Assembly: GCA_035491935.1 (NCBI GenBank)
Contig: DATJJW010000150.1
Span: 1 to 29,592, forward strand
Direction: 5' to 3'
Length of the DNA stretch: 29,592 nucleotides
Origin: DATJJW01 sp035491935
Lineage (GTDB): Bacteria; Pseudomonadota; Alphaproteobacteria; ATCC43930; CGMCC-115725
In this document: piece after piece, positions 15,432 through 23,220 of the stretch
Position numbering within the stretch: the stretch's first letter is position 1
Layout of the letters: each line of letters opens with the position of its first letter
Notes under the pieces: generated by a model
Told to the model about the DNA's origin: nothing
What the model saw: the letters and a program-made list of their open reading frames with translations, nothing else
Databases searched by the model: none
Made by a program: the position numbers and the translations under genes

Positions 15432-15638
15432 ATGAAAGCTCTTAAGATCGCGGCGACGGTCGCGCTCACCGGCATGATCGGTATCAGTGCGGCACTGGCC
15501 GCCGGCCGGGATAATTCGGACCGGTACATGTATGGCCAGTCCTACACCTATCAAAGCACCACCAACCAGGGCCATGGCAGTAATTGGAACCGGCTGCATC
15601 CTTACGATGGCAGTGCGGCGCCGCTGTCGGGCGATTAG
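15432..15638 (+). CDS. Small secreted protein, unknown function
   Basis: A 68-residue exported protein. ATG 15432 follows AGGAGG at ideal spacing, one of the best ribosome sites in the window. Residues 1-23 are a Sec signal peptide (KALKIAATVALTGMIGISAALA), leaving a mature peptide of about 45 residues rich in Tyr, Ser, Asn, Gln and Gly (RYMYGQSYTYQSTTNQGHGSNW) with no cysteines. It is followed by a strong terminator, so it appears to be a stand-alone, well-translated transcript. No family is recognised. The polar, Tyr/Gln-rich make-up suggests a periplasmic or surface peptide. Confidence 0.75.
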   Translation: MKALKIAATVALTGMIGISAALAAGRDNSDRYMYGQSYTYQSTTNQGHGSNWNRLHPYDGSAAPLSGD

Positions 15639-15673
15639 CCCCAGCCATCCGTCGAAGACGGCGGATCATCAAG

Positions 15674-15700
15674 AAGGGCGGCCTTCGGGCCACCCTTTTA
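15674..15700 (+). terminator. Intrinsic terminator of the small secreted-protein gene
   Basis: AAGGG-C-GGCC (15674-15683) pairs with GGCC-A-CCCTT (15688-15697) around a TTCG tetraloop, with one internal mismatch, and runs into TTTT (15696-15699). It lies 36 bases after the stop codon and shields the downstream glutathione transferase gene from read-through. Confidence 0.88.
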
Positions 15701-15805
15701 TTGTCCGGGGATAGGCTTGGCCCTTGGCATCGTCGAACGCCGCATCTAAACCGGACGTCGCATCTTAAACACGATGCCCGGAACAACCATCCGACAGGAC
15801 CGCCG

Positions 15806-16510
15806 ATGATCCGCTTCTATTACCACCCGACGCCGAATCCGGCCAAGGTAGCGCTGATGCTCGAAGAGACGGGGCTGCCCTACGAGCTGGTGCCGGTCGA
15901 TACCGGCAAGGGCGAGCAGCATGCGGCGGGCTTCCGCGCCATCAACCCCAATGGCAAGGTGCCGGCGATCGTCGACACGGACGGTCCCGGCGGCGAAACG
16001 CGGGTTTTCGATTCGACCGCCATCCTGATCTATCTCGGCGACAAGACCGGCCAATTCATGGGCCAACCGGCCGAGCGCAGCGAGCTGCTGTCCTGGCTCA
16101 TGTTCATCGCCACCGGCCTTGGCCCCTTCTCCGGCCAGGCCGTGCATTTCCAGCATGCGGCACCCGAGAAGCTTCCCTATGCCATCAACCGCTACCGGCG
16201 CGAGATCGAGCGGCATTACCAGGTGATGGACAAGCACCTCGCCGGCAAGGAATTCATCCTCGGCCAGGATTACACCATCGGCGACATGTCGCTCTGGGGT
16301 TGGCTCGAGCGGGCACCGCGCGTGCTGGCGAGCGACGAACCCTTCAAGGACTTTCCCAATCTCAAGCGCTGGTTCCAGGCGATCGACGCCCGCCCCGCCG
16401 CCATCCGTGCCCGGACTGTCGGCAGGGACCACGCTTTCAAGAAGGATGTCGACGAGGAGACGCGCCGCGCACTCTTCCCGTCGAACTATCCGCCGGTCCT
16501 AAACGTCTGA
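15806..16510 (+). CDS. Glutathione S-transferase family protein (YfcG/Ure2-like)
   Basis: A 234-residue cytoplasmic thiol enzyme. ATG 15806 has AGGA eight bases upstream and gives the exact N-terminus of the thioredoxin-like domain (MIRFYYHPTPNPAKVALMLEE). The domain carries NPNGKVPAIVD (the cis-Pro loop that holds glutathione) and FDSTAILIYL, where Asp-Ser replaces the common Glu-Ser glutathione contact. The all-helical C-terminal domain includes ILGQDYTIGDMSLWGW (N-capping box). The Thr-Pro-Asn at the N-terminal active site resembles the nu-class/YfcG disulfide-bond reductases more than Tyr- or Ser-type transferases. It is probably a detoxifying or disulfide reductase enzyme with unknown substrate. 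It stands alone, with a terminator before it and a large inverted repeat after it. Confidence 0.9.
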   Translation: MIRFYYHPTPNPAKVALMLEETGLPYELVPVDTGKGEQHAAGFRAINPNGKVPAIVDTDGPGGETRVFDSTAILIYLGDKTGQFMGQPAERSELLSWLMFIATGLGPFSGQAVHFQHAAPEKLPYAINRYRREIERHYQVMDKHLAGKEFILGQDYTIGDMSLWGWLERAPRVLASDEPFKDFPNLKRWFQAIDARPAAIRARTVGRDHAFKKDVDEETRRALFPSNYPPVLNV

Positions 16511-16513
16511 AGC

Positions 16514-16560
16514 AGATCACGATGATTTCAGATCGAAGCGACCTGAAATCATCGTGATCT
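16514..16560. repeat. 18-bp perfect inverted repeat between convergent genes
   Basis: The arms 16514-16531 and 16543-16560 are perfectly complementary over 18 bases (starting AGATCACGATGATTTC) with an 11-base loop that contains a further TCG/CGA pair. It fills the gap between the glutathione transferase stop and the chromate transporter gene, whose TAG stop codon lies partly inside the right arm. It could terminate both converging transcripts. The A/T-containing sequence also resembles dispersed intergenic palindromes I recall from alphaproteobacterial genomes. Confidence 0.75.
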
Positions 16561-17095
16561 AGACCGGCAGGAAGAACCGCCCAAGGGTGAAGATGGCGGC
16601 GCCGCTGATCAGCAGCACCAGCGGATTGATGCGCGTCGTCACCAGGAGGGCGGTGGCGACGAGCGCGATCGCGCGTGCCAGCCAGCCGCCATTGATGGTG
16701 AGCAGCAGGATATAGACCGTCGCCAGCACCAGCCCTGCCGCCACCGGTCGCAATCCCACCTCCAACGCCTTCTGCCAGCGCGCGCCGCGATATCGGCGCC
16801 AGATATTGGCGACGCCGAAGGTGATGAGCGAGGCCGGCGCATAGATGCCGAGCGTGGCGAAGAGAGCGCCCATCAGCCCCGCCACCTGCCAGCCGATGAA
16901 GGTCACCATCAGCGAGCCCGGCCCCGGCGTTGCCCGCGATAGGGCGAACGCTTCGAGATATTGCTGCGTCGTCATCCAGTGATGGACATCGACCACCTGC
17001 CGCTGCATCTCGCCGATGATGCCGTAGCCGCCGCCGATCGTGACCAGCGACATCGGCAGGAAGATTAGGAACAGGCTGATCGGCAGAGCCCACAT
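16559..17095 (-). CDS. Chromate transporter CHR domain protein, second half of a split pair
   Basis: A 178-residue membrane protein forming one CHR domain. The family's two-domain members (ChrA) export chromate; many bacteria make the two domains as separate short proteins that are thought to pair. Visible motifs are SLVTIGGGYGIIGEMQRQVV (the GGG motif) and LSRATPGPGSLMVTFIGW with the typical PGP. Several membrane segments follow. ATG 17095 starts five bases after the stop of the first CHR gene, with GGAG at proper distance, so the two are co-translated. The stop codon overlaps a large inverted repeat. Chromate is the family's best-studied substrate; the real anion may be different. Confidence 0.88.
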   Translation of the reverse strand: MWALPISLFLIFLPMSLVTIGGGYGIIGEMQRQVVDVHHWMTTQQYLEAFALSRATPGPGSLMVTFIGWQVAGLMGALFATLGIYAPASLITFGVANIWRRYRGARWQKALEVGLRPVAAGLVLATVYILLLTINGGWLARAIALVATALLVTTRINPLVLLISGAAIFTLGRFFLPV

Positions 17096-17100
17096 GGCAT

Positions 17101-17682
17101 TCAGCTCCGGCTGAGACGGATATATTCGGCCGTCACGTTGATGAGCGCCGCCGCGCCCGCGACCCACAACAAAGGCCAGTGCAGCACGCCGATGGCGAAG
17201 AAGGTCCCGGCGAAGACGATGAGCGGTATCGTCCGGCGCCGGAGACGCCGAGCCAGGCCGATACCCATCGAAAGCGCGAGGCCGATGCCGACGGCGGCGG
17301 CACCCGTGAGCGCGATGCCGGTCACCGGAAAACGTGTGAGGCTGGAGAGCACGGTGCCGAGCAGGATGATCAGCACCGCCGGCGGGATCAGCAACCCGGC
17401 GAGATTGACCAGGCTGCCGACGACACCCGCGATGCGGAAGCCGATCCAGATCGCCATATTGACCGAGTTGATACCGGGCAGCGCCTGGCAGACGGTCAGC
17501 GCATCGTAGAACTCATCCTCGCTCAGCCAGCGCTTGCTATGGACGATCTCGCGCAGCAGCCAGCCGCTAAGGCCGCCGCCGAAGCTGGTGAGGCCGATGC
17601 GCATGAACAGCAAAAAAAGCTGCAGGAGCGTCGGGGTGACGAGCGATCCCTCGCCGCTCGTCGAAGTGACTGCTTGGGCCAT
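17101..17682 (-). CDS. Chromate transporter CHR domain protein, first half of a split pair
   Basis: A 193-residue CHR-domain membrane protein. The N-terminal part shows RIGLTSFGGGLSGWLLREIV and, further on, LTVCQALPGINSVNMAIWIG, where the usual PGP is reduced to PG. Hydrophobic segments follow to the end. It is the upstream partner of the second CHR gene and both should assemble in the inner membrane with opposite topology, as described for short-chain CHR pairs. ATG 17682 has no convincing ribosome site, so the true start may be slightly different. The 71 bases between it and the flavoenzyme gene upstream hold no feature I can support, and co-transcription with the M24/oxidase pair is possible. 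Confidence 0.88.
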   Translation of the reverse strand: MAQAVTSTSGEGSLVTPTLLQLFLLFMRIGLTSFGGGLSGWLLREIVHSKRWLSEDEFYDALTVCQALPGINSVNMAIWIGFRIAGVVGSLVNLAGLLIPPAVLIILLGTVLSSLTRFPVTGIALTGAAAVGIGLALSMGIGLARRLRRRTIPLIVFAGTFFAIGVLHWPLLWVAGAAALINVTAEYIRLSRS

Positions 17683-17753
17683 AGGTTGCCGGCCAATTCA
17701 TTCGCTTGATTATCGTATGGACCCTTGCCGATTCTGGGAACGGCCGCAACCGA

Positions 17754-18902
17754 TTAATGGCCTGACATCTCAAGATCTGCGAGGCGCTCATAGCCGAAGA
17801 GCTTGAGGTCGAAGCGGCTGGTCCCCGTGGTCGCGAGATCGGCCAGGATCTCACCCACCGCGCTGGCGAATTTGAAGCCATGGCCGGAGCATGGCGAGGC
17901 CACGATCACTTCCGGATGATCGGGCAGGGTATCCAGCACGAAATGCTCGTCCGGCGTGTTGGTGAACATGCAGGAGGCCAGGCGCAAGGTCGGCCCGTCG
18001 GCCATTGGGAATATCGCCCGGATCGCTTCGCGCAGCGCCTCCTCGTCGCGGGGGGCGGGTTCGCGCGACAGGCTGTCCGGATGCCCCTGCTCGCGCAGAT
18101 GGTTATAGCGGCCGATCTTGAAGCCCGGGATGCCCCAGATCGGGAATTGATAGAACTGGCCGAACTCGGTCAGCATGTTCGAGACCGGAAAACGATCGGG
18201 CGCGAAGAGAGCTGGGTCCTTGGTCTGAAACCAGCCCAGGACCTGCCGCTCCGGCACGGCCTTGTTTTTCAGCCCCGGCAGCAGATCGGCAATCCAGGCG
18301 CCGGCCGAGACTACGACGCGACCCGCCTCGTAGGAGCCACGGTCGGTGATCACCCTCACCCTGCCCTGCCCCGGCTCGATGCCCAGCACCGTCTCGCGCG
18401 CATGGATCTCCGCACCGGCGGTCACCGCCAGCGAGGCATGGGCCAGGATCGCGCGCTCGGATGCCACGAAGCCGCCATCGGGCTGAAAATTGGCCGCGTA
18501 ATGCGCCGGCAGGCGATACCCCGGAAAGCGCTTCGAGGCCTCGGCCCCGGTCAGCGGCTCATGGATCAGCCCGTGTTGCCGGCAGGCGTCCAGGGAGCCT
18601 TGGACGACGCGGCAATCCTCCGGCCCCGCATCCAGGCTGCCGGTGATGAACAGGAGCTGCTCGCCGGTGATGGTTTCCGTCTCGCGCCAGAGCTCATAGG
18701 CCCGATGCAGAAGCGGCACATAGTCCGGATGCTCGAAATAAGCGAGCCGGATGATGCGATTGAGGCCGTGGGACGAGCCCATCGCATGGCCGAGATCGAA
18801 ACGCTCCAACCCCAGCACCTTTTGCCCGCGCTGGGCCAGGCGCCACAGGGCCGCCGAGCCCATGCCGCCAATGCCGATGACGATGGTGTCGAAATGGCTC
18901 AT
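17754..18902 (-). CDS. FAD-dependent amine oxidase, monomeric sarcosine oxidase/N-methyltryptophan oxidase type
   Basis: A 382-residue flavoenzyme that should oxidise a secondary or N-methyl amino acid, with O2 giving H2O2. The N-terminal dinucleotide fold is GIGGMG (10-15). Key residues of monomeric sarcosine oxidase are present: GSSHG with His45, Arg49 and Arg52, Lys262 (FKIG), and Cys311 in CMFTNTPDEHF, the residue that binds FAD covalently in the family. SGHGFKFASAVGE follows (339-351). Length matches the MSOX/SolA group (about 370-390). The exact substrate (sarcosine, N-methyltryptophan, pipecolate or other) cannot be read. Its start codon overlaps the stop of the M24 peptidase gene (ATGA, 18899-18902), so the two proteins are coupled and probably act in sequence. 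Confidence 0.9.
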   Translation of the reverse strand: MSHFDTIVIGIGGMGSAALWRLAQRGQKVLGLERFDLGHAMGSSHGLNRIIRLAYFEHPDYVPLLHRAYELWRETETITGEQLLFITGSLDAGPEDCRVVQGSLDACRQHGLIHEPLTGAEASKRFPGYRLPAHYAANFQPDGGFVASERAILAHASLAVTAGAEIHARETVLGIEPGQGRVRVITDRGSYEAGRVVVSAGAWIADLLPGLKNKAVPERQVLGWFQTKDPALFAPDRFPVSNMLTEFGQFYQFPIWGIPGFKIGRYNHLREQGHPDSLSREPAPRDEEALREAIRAIFPMADGPTLRLASCMFTNTPDEHFVLDTLPDHPEVIVASPCSGHGFKFASAVGEILADLATTGTSRFDLKLFGYERLADLEMSGH

Positions 18903-19627
18903 GCCTCGCCTCCACCGTGACTTGCTCCGCCATACCCGGGCGGCAGCATCAACCGCTCGTAGAAGCCGCCATAGCGGCGCTGCCTGTCGACCAGATGCAC
19001 CTCCAGGATCCAGAAGCGCATTCTTCCCTCGCCGTCGGGATCGGCCAGCCGTGTCGGGTTGGCCGGACTGATACGGTAATGATCCTTCTCGCCCGGGATG
19101 CGCGCATGAGGGAATTCGCCGACGATATGGCCGGCGATGGCGCCGCCGAACAGCCAGTGGGCTTCATGCGCCTGGCGCTGTGCCTCGGCATAGAGCTGGG
19201 CGCCGGTAATCTCGGGGTCGGCATCGGCATGGGCCTTCAGCGCGTCGAAGATGCGCGGCAGGTCGTCCACCAGCCGCCGTTTCTCGGCATCCTGGCCCAG
19301 CGCATAGGTCCGGCCGACATCGGCCTCCCATGCATCGAAAACCGGTCCCAGATCGAGGAAGACGGTATCGTCCTCGCCGACCGTCAGATCCGGCGGATTT
19401 TCATGGAACAACCGGACGGTATTGGCACCGGCGCGCACGATGCGCTTGTGCCAGTGCTTCTCGACCCCGAAAGCCTCGGCCGCCAAGGCATAGATATCCG
19501 TCTCGATCTGCTTCTCGGTCCGGCCAGGACGGATGAGCTCCAAATCCTCGACCATGCTGAGCATGACCATCGCCTTGCCCTCCGCCGCGATCAGGGCGTC
19601 CAGCCGCGCTTGCTCCGCTGCTTGCAT
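18899..19627 (-). CDS. M24-family metallopeptidase, short form without creatinase N-domain
   Basis: A 242-residue pita-bread-fold enzyme related to Xaa-Pro and methionine aminopeptidases. ATG 19627 follows AGGTGA. All five dimetal ligands can be aligned: Asp92 and Asp103 (FLDLGPVFDAWEADVGRTY, 11 apart as in the family), His167 (AGHIVGE), Glu209 (ILEVHL) and Glu224 (GFYERL). It is therefore likely an active peptidase rather than a metal-free creatinase. The creatinase-type N-terminal domain is absent, so the protein is only the catalytic domain. It is translationally coupled to a sarcosine-oxidase-like flavoenzyme; it may release an N-alkyl amino acid or proline-type product for that enzyme, which is inference. 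Confidence 0.85.
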   Translation of the reverse strand: MQAAEQARLDALIAAEGKAMVMLSMVEDLELIRPGRTEKQIETDIYALAAEAFGVEKHWHKRIVRAGANTVRLFHENPPDLTVGEDDTVFLDLGPVFDAWEADVGRTYALGQDAEKRRLVDDLPRIFDALKAHADADPEITGAQLYAEAQRQAHEAHWLFGGAIAGHIVGEFPHARIPGEKDHYRISPANPTRLADPDGEGRMRFWILEVHLVDRQRRYGGFYERLMLPPGYGGASHGGGEA

Positions 19628-19712
19628 CGATCACCTGCCTTCCGCTTCCGCGACCCAGCATGCACGGAGCCGACATTTCAGGCTAGAGCGGTTTCGGGTT
19701 AGAACGGGCGCC

Positions 19713-20207
19713 ATGACCATCCGCGATATCGTCACCTTTCCCGACCCGCGCCTGCGCCAGCCGACAAGGGCCGTCACCGCCTTCGGCGACAATCTCAAGG
19801 CATTGGCCGCCGATTTGCTCGATACGATGCGAGCCGCGCCCGGCATCGGCATCACCGGCCCGCATATCGGCCAGGATCTGCGCATCACCGTGCTGGAGCT
19901 GCAACCGGGCGAGGTCCGCACCTATGTCAATCCACGCATCATCTGGGCCTCGGACGAGTTGCAGCGGCACGAGGAAGGCAGCATCTCCATGCCCGGTGCG
20001 GCCGAAACGGTCGAGCGCCCGGCACAGGTGCGCGTCGCCTATCAGGACCTCGACGGCGCCGATAAAACCGAGGCGGCGCAAGGCCTGCTCGCCATCTGCC
20101 TGCAGCACGAGATCGACCAGCTCGACGGCATCTTCTGGACCCAGCGCCTGTCACGCCTCAAGCGCGAGATGCTGGTCAAGAAATGGGAGAAACTGAGGAA
20201 GCGCTAA
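19713..20207 (+). CDS. Peptide deformylase-like protein with altered metal site
   Basis: A 164-residue protein of the peptide deformylase fold; true deformylases remove formyl from new proteins using a metal held by one Cys and two His. All three motifs are recognisable but changed. Motif 1 reads GIGITGPHIG (44-53), with His51 where the catalytic Gln normally lies. Motif 2 reads EGSIS, with Ser90 in place of the metal-binding Cys. Motif 3 reads QHEIDQ, keeping His132 and Glu133 but with Gln136 in place of the second His. The codons at each position were checked. I recall related HEIDQ/EGSxS proteins in other alphaproteobacteria, so this is likely a conserved diverged subfamily, not decay. Whether it is catalytic is unknown. 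It is divergent from the M24 gene and its stop overlaps the MFS gene tail-to-tail. Confidence 0.9.
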   Translation: MTIRDIVTFPDPRLRQPTRAVTAFGDNLKALAADLLDTMRAAPGIGITGPHIGQDLRITVLELQPGEVRTYVNPRIIWASDELQRHEEGSISMPGAAETVERPAQVRVAYQDLDGADKTEAAQGLLAICLQHEIDQLDGIFWTQRLSRLKREMLVKKWEKLRKR

Positions 20208-21700
20208 TCCCCTGCCGCCGTCGGCTGCGAGCGGCCGCGGTGCGAGCCCTTGGCGACGACCTCGTTGTTCGGCACCAGGAATGCCACGATCAGCGAGGCA
20301 ACCGCGAAGACCTCGACGCCCCAGAAGGTCATATGCACCGCATTGTAGAGCACGTCGCGCAAGCCCGCCGAGCCCGCGACCGAGGCGAGGCCCGCCGCGT
20401 GGTTCAGCATGTCGCGCAGCCGCGCCTCGTCCGCCGGGCGCGCGTCATGGGCGAGGCCATAGTTCAGGATGGCGCCCAGCGCCGAGGCGCCGATGGCGGA
20501 TCCCAAGCTGCGGCAGAAGACATTGGCGGCAACGGCGCTGCCGCGCAGCGGCAGCTCGACCGCCTCCTGGGTCATGACCACGCCGATGAACAGGCCCCAG
20601 CCCATGCCGAAGCCCATGATCAGCATGTAGAAGCAGCAGAGCCAGATGCTGCTGTCGGCCGAGAGCGTCAGCATGCCGCCCATGCCGAGGCAAAGACAGA
20701 AGGCTCCGAGCCGCATGGTCTCCGCGAGACCGATCCGATTGAAGATCGGCCGGGCGATGATGATCGCCGTCGGCGTGCCGCCAGCCAGCATGATCAGCGC
20801 GGCACCGGCCACCACCGGCGAGCCGCCCAGCACGCCCTGGACATAGATCGGCAGCATGGTGGTGACACCGAGCAGGATCATGCCGAACAACACCGCGCTC
20901 ATGTTGCACGTCGCGATGAGGCGCCTTGTCCAGAGCTTGATCGAGATGATCGGCTCCGGTACGCGCCGCTCCCACCACAGGGTCACGGCGGCGCCCACGA
21001 CCGTGACCGCGGCGCAGACCGCCATGCCGATATTCCCCATATCCGGCTCGCTGATGACGCACAGCAGCGCCAGCACGGTCACGGCGAAGAGACCAGCACC
21101 GGTATAGTCGATACGCATCGCGCGGCTCTGGGCATGCTCGGCAGCGAAGATGCGCATGCCGGCCAGCGCCACCAGCCCGATCGGCAGGTTCAGCCAGAAG
21201 ACCCAGGCCCAAGGCAGAAACTTGACGATGGCGCCGCCGAGCAACGGGCCCAATATGCCGGCGACCGCCCAGGTGCCGCTGATATAGCCCTGGACCTTGG
21301 CGCGCTGCTCCAGCGTGTAGAGGTCGGCGACGATGGTCATGTTGATCGGCTGGATGGCGCCGGCGCCAATGCCCTGCAGCAGGCGAAAGGCGATCAGGCT
21401 CGGCATCGACCAGGCGAAGCCGCACAGAAGCGTCGCAGTGAGGAAGATGATGTAGCCGGCGGTGATCGTTGGCCTGCGTCCGAACTGGTCGGAGAGCTTG
21501 CCCCAGATCACCGTCGTCGTCGTCTGCGGCAGCAGAAAGGCCGCGAACAGCCAGCTATAGTGGCTGAAACCGCCAAGCTGGCTGACGATGCTGGGCATGG
21601 CCGTGGCGACGATGGTCGTCTCCGATGCCACGATGAACATGCCGAGCATGACAGAACCGACGACCCATGGCCGTGCCTTATCCGAAACCTGAACCGCCAT
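20204..21700 (-). CDS. MFS transporter, DHA2 (EmrB/QacA) family
   Basis: A 498-residue inner-membrane drug:proton antiporter-type carrier. ATG 21700 is chosen because AAAGG precedes it at good spacing and the first membrane segment starts about ten residues later (WVVGSVMLGMFIVASETTIVATAMPSI). Visible signatures are motif A (GKLSDQFGRRPTITAG) and the antiporter motif C region (AGILGPLLGGAI). Length and segment count fit 14-segment DHA2 exporters. The start is 7 bases after the stop of the EutA-like gene, so it is the last gene of the bicupin-EutA-MFS operon and may export or import the compound that operon handles. The substrate is unknown. Its end overlaps the convergent deformylase-like gene by four bases. 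Confidence 0.92.
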   Translation of the reverse strand: MAVQVSDKARPWVVGSVMLGMFIVASETTIVATAMPSIVSQLGGFSHYSWLFAAFLLPQTTTTVIWGKLSDQFGRRPTITAGYIIFLTATLLCGFAWSMPSLIAFRLLQGIGAGAIQPINMTIVADLYTLEQRAKVQGYISGTWAVAGILGPLLGGAIVKFLPWAWVFWLNLPIGLVALAGMRIFAAEHAQSRAMRIDYTGAGLFAVTVLALLCVISEPDMGNIGMAVCAAVTVVGAAVTLWWERRVPEPIISIKLWTRRLIATCNMSAVLFGMILLGVTTMLPIYVQGVLGGSPVVAGAALIMLAGGTPTAIIIARPIFNRIGLAETMRLGAFCLCLGMGGMLTLSADSSIWLCCFYMLIMGFGMGWGLFIGVVMTQEAVELPLRGSAVAANVFCRSLGSAIGASALGAILNYGLAHDARPADEARLRDMLNHAAGLASVAGSAGLRDVLYNAVHMTFWGVEVFAVASLIVAFLVPNNEVVAKGSHRGRSQPTAAGD

Positions 21701-21707
21701 ATGGCCT

Positions 21708-23219
21708 TTACGAGAACAGCAACGACTTGATGACAACCGGTACGACACCGGGCGGGTCGAGGAAAGCGCCAAGATCGACGAAATCCAATTCCTTCAGCTG
21801 GATACCGTCGATCGAAATCAATTTTAGCGCGAGGCCGAACTCTTTGTCGAGCAGGCGTCCCAAGGTCTTGCCGATATCGCCGTCGCTGACCAGCGCCAGC
21901 AGGCTGTCACGCTTGCCGTCGCTCACCGCCACCTCGACGATCGCCTCGGCCATGGCGCGCAGCCTGGAATATTCCGGCAGCCCCTCCCAGGTGAAGGCCA
22001 ATGCGATGGGGGCGGCACAGGACAGATCCTGGCGGTCGGCGCTGCGGCGGAAGCTGGATGCCACTTGCCTGGGATCGATCACCTCCGGCAAGGGCATGTC
22101 GAGATGCGCCACCGGCAGGTTGTGGATCGGCAGCGCTTCCGCATCGGTCATGTAGATGGTCTTGCCGCTCACCTGCACGGTGAATTGCGAGGCACCGATC
22201 ACCGTCGCCCGAATGCGCTGGCCGGCATCGACCACGGGGATCGAGACACGGGACGGCAGCAGCGCCACGACCTCCTCGGCCAGCATGCGCGCTATGTCGC
22301 CATGGTCCTTCGACTCATAGCCGAAGATGTATTCCGAGACGCCGCCGGAGAAGGTGATGAACTCGGGCGCCACGCGGCGGTCGAGCGGCTCGGTCAGCTC
22401 CAGCGCGTGGCCGAGCGTGTCGAGTTCGACGCCGGCGATCTGGTCGACGACCTGTTCGGCGAGCCGCCGGGCGATGGTCCGGCGCAACCCCTCGTCCTCC
22501 AGCTTATGGGAGGTGAGTGCGAGCCCCAGATCCTTGGCCGCCAGATGCGCGGAATCGTCGATGCGGGTCCAGGCGTCGAGACTGTCCTGGGCGATGAGCC
22601 GGCCACCGACGGCAAAGGCGGCGACGCTCAGGATCTCGCCCTTGTCGACCAGCGCCAGCTTGGTGGTGCCACCGCCGATATCGACATGCAGGCCGCAGCC
22701 ATTGCGAGTCCTGGACAAGGCGGTCGCGCCCGAACCATGGGCGGCCAGGATGCATTCCAGCTTATGCCCGGCCGTGGCGCAGACGAACTTGCCGGATTCG
22801 GCGGCGAAGATCTCGTCGATGGCGCGGGCGTTCGTCTTCTTGATCGCCTCGCCGGTCAGGATCACGGCACCGCTATCGACATCGGCGCGGGTGAAGCCGG
22901 CATCGCGATAGCAATCCTGGAAGAAATGCCGGAGCTGGTGGGCATCGATCGTGCCGTCTGCGACGAAGGGCGTGAGCAGGATCGGCGAGCGCCAGACGAT
23001 CTGCCGGTCGACCACGACGAAGCGCGCCGACAGATCCTCTGATTCCCGCTTCAGCACGACCCGCGCGAACAAAAGATGCGAGGTCGAGCTGCCGATGTCG
23101 ATGCCGACGGTCAGCAGCTCGACCACCTCCTGCTCCCAGATCGCCTGGGTCAGCCAGCGCTGCTCCGGGCTGTCGAGATCGAGCGCGTGCTCATGGTCGA
23201 AGCTGAGGTCGTGGGGCAC
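21708..23219 (-). CDS. eutA: EutA-like reactivating ATPase (ethanolamine ammonia-lyase reactivase family)
   Basis: A 503-residue ASKHA-fold ATPase. In ethanolamine users EutA restores ethanolamine ammonia-lyase by exchanging damaged adenosylcobalamin with ATP. Matches to EutA include the phosphate-1 loop VGIDIGSSTSHLLF (about 38-51), GAVILTGEAIKKTNAR, ATAGHKLECILAAHGSGA, the phosphate-2 loop DIGGGTTK (180-187), AVGGRLIA, and SGGVSEYIFG (291-300). An extra stretch of about 35 residues precedes the fold. The start is GTG 23219, one base after the stop of the bicupin gene, with only a weak ribosome site; translation is probably coupled. The lyase genes eutB and eutC are not nearby, so the client enzyme may be elsewhere or different. 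The symbol reflects family, not proven role. Confidence 0.82.
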   Translation of the reverse strand: MPHDLSFDHEHALDLDSPEQRWLTQAIWEQEVVELLTVGIDIGSSTSHLLFARVVLKRESEDLSARFVVVDRQIVWRSPILLTPFVADGTIDAHQLRHFFQDCYRDAGFTRADVDSGAVILTGEAIKKTNARAIDEIFAAESGKFVCATAGHKLECILAAHGSGATALSRTRNGCGLHVDIGGGTTKLALVDKGEILSVAAFAVGGRLIAQDSLDAWTRIDDSAHLAAKDLGLALTSHKLEDEGLRRTIARRLAEQVVDQIAGVELDTLGHALELTEPLDRRVAPEFITFSGGVSEYIFGYESKDHGDIARMLAEEVVALLPSRVSIPVVDAGQRIRATVIGASQFTVQVSGKTIYMTDAEALPIHNLPVAHLDMPLPEVIDPRQVASSFRRSADRQDLSCAAPIALAFTWEGLPEYSRLRAMAEAIVEVAVSDGKRDSLLALVSDGDIGKTLGRLLDKEFGLALKLISIDGIQLKELDFVDLGAFLDPPGVVPVVIKSLLFS

Positions 23220-23220
23220 T

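Noticed and set aside
18899..19627. Creatinase as the identity of the M24 protein
   Set aside because: The creatinase N-terminal domain is missing and all five metal ligands of peptidases are present, whereas creatinase works without metal.
19684..19695. CTAGAGCGGTTT before the deformylase-like gene as a fragment of an alphaproteobacterial repeat
   Set aside because: Too short and without a second arm here; only a genome-wide search could support it.
20183..21730. 515-codon open frame opposite the MFS gene
   Set aside because: It is Asp/His/Arg/Gln-rich with no recognisable fold, exactly antisense to a clear 14-segment transporter.
22065..23042. 325-codon open frame opposite the EutA-like gene
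   Set aside because: Shadow of the reactivase gene; composition is typical of antisense G+C-rich frames.
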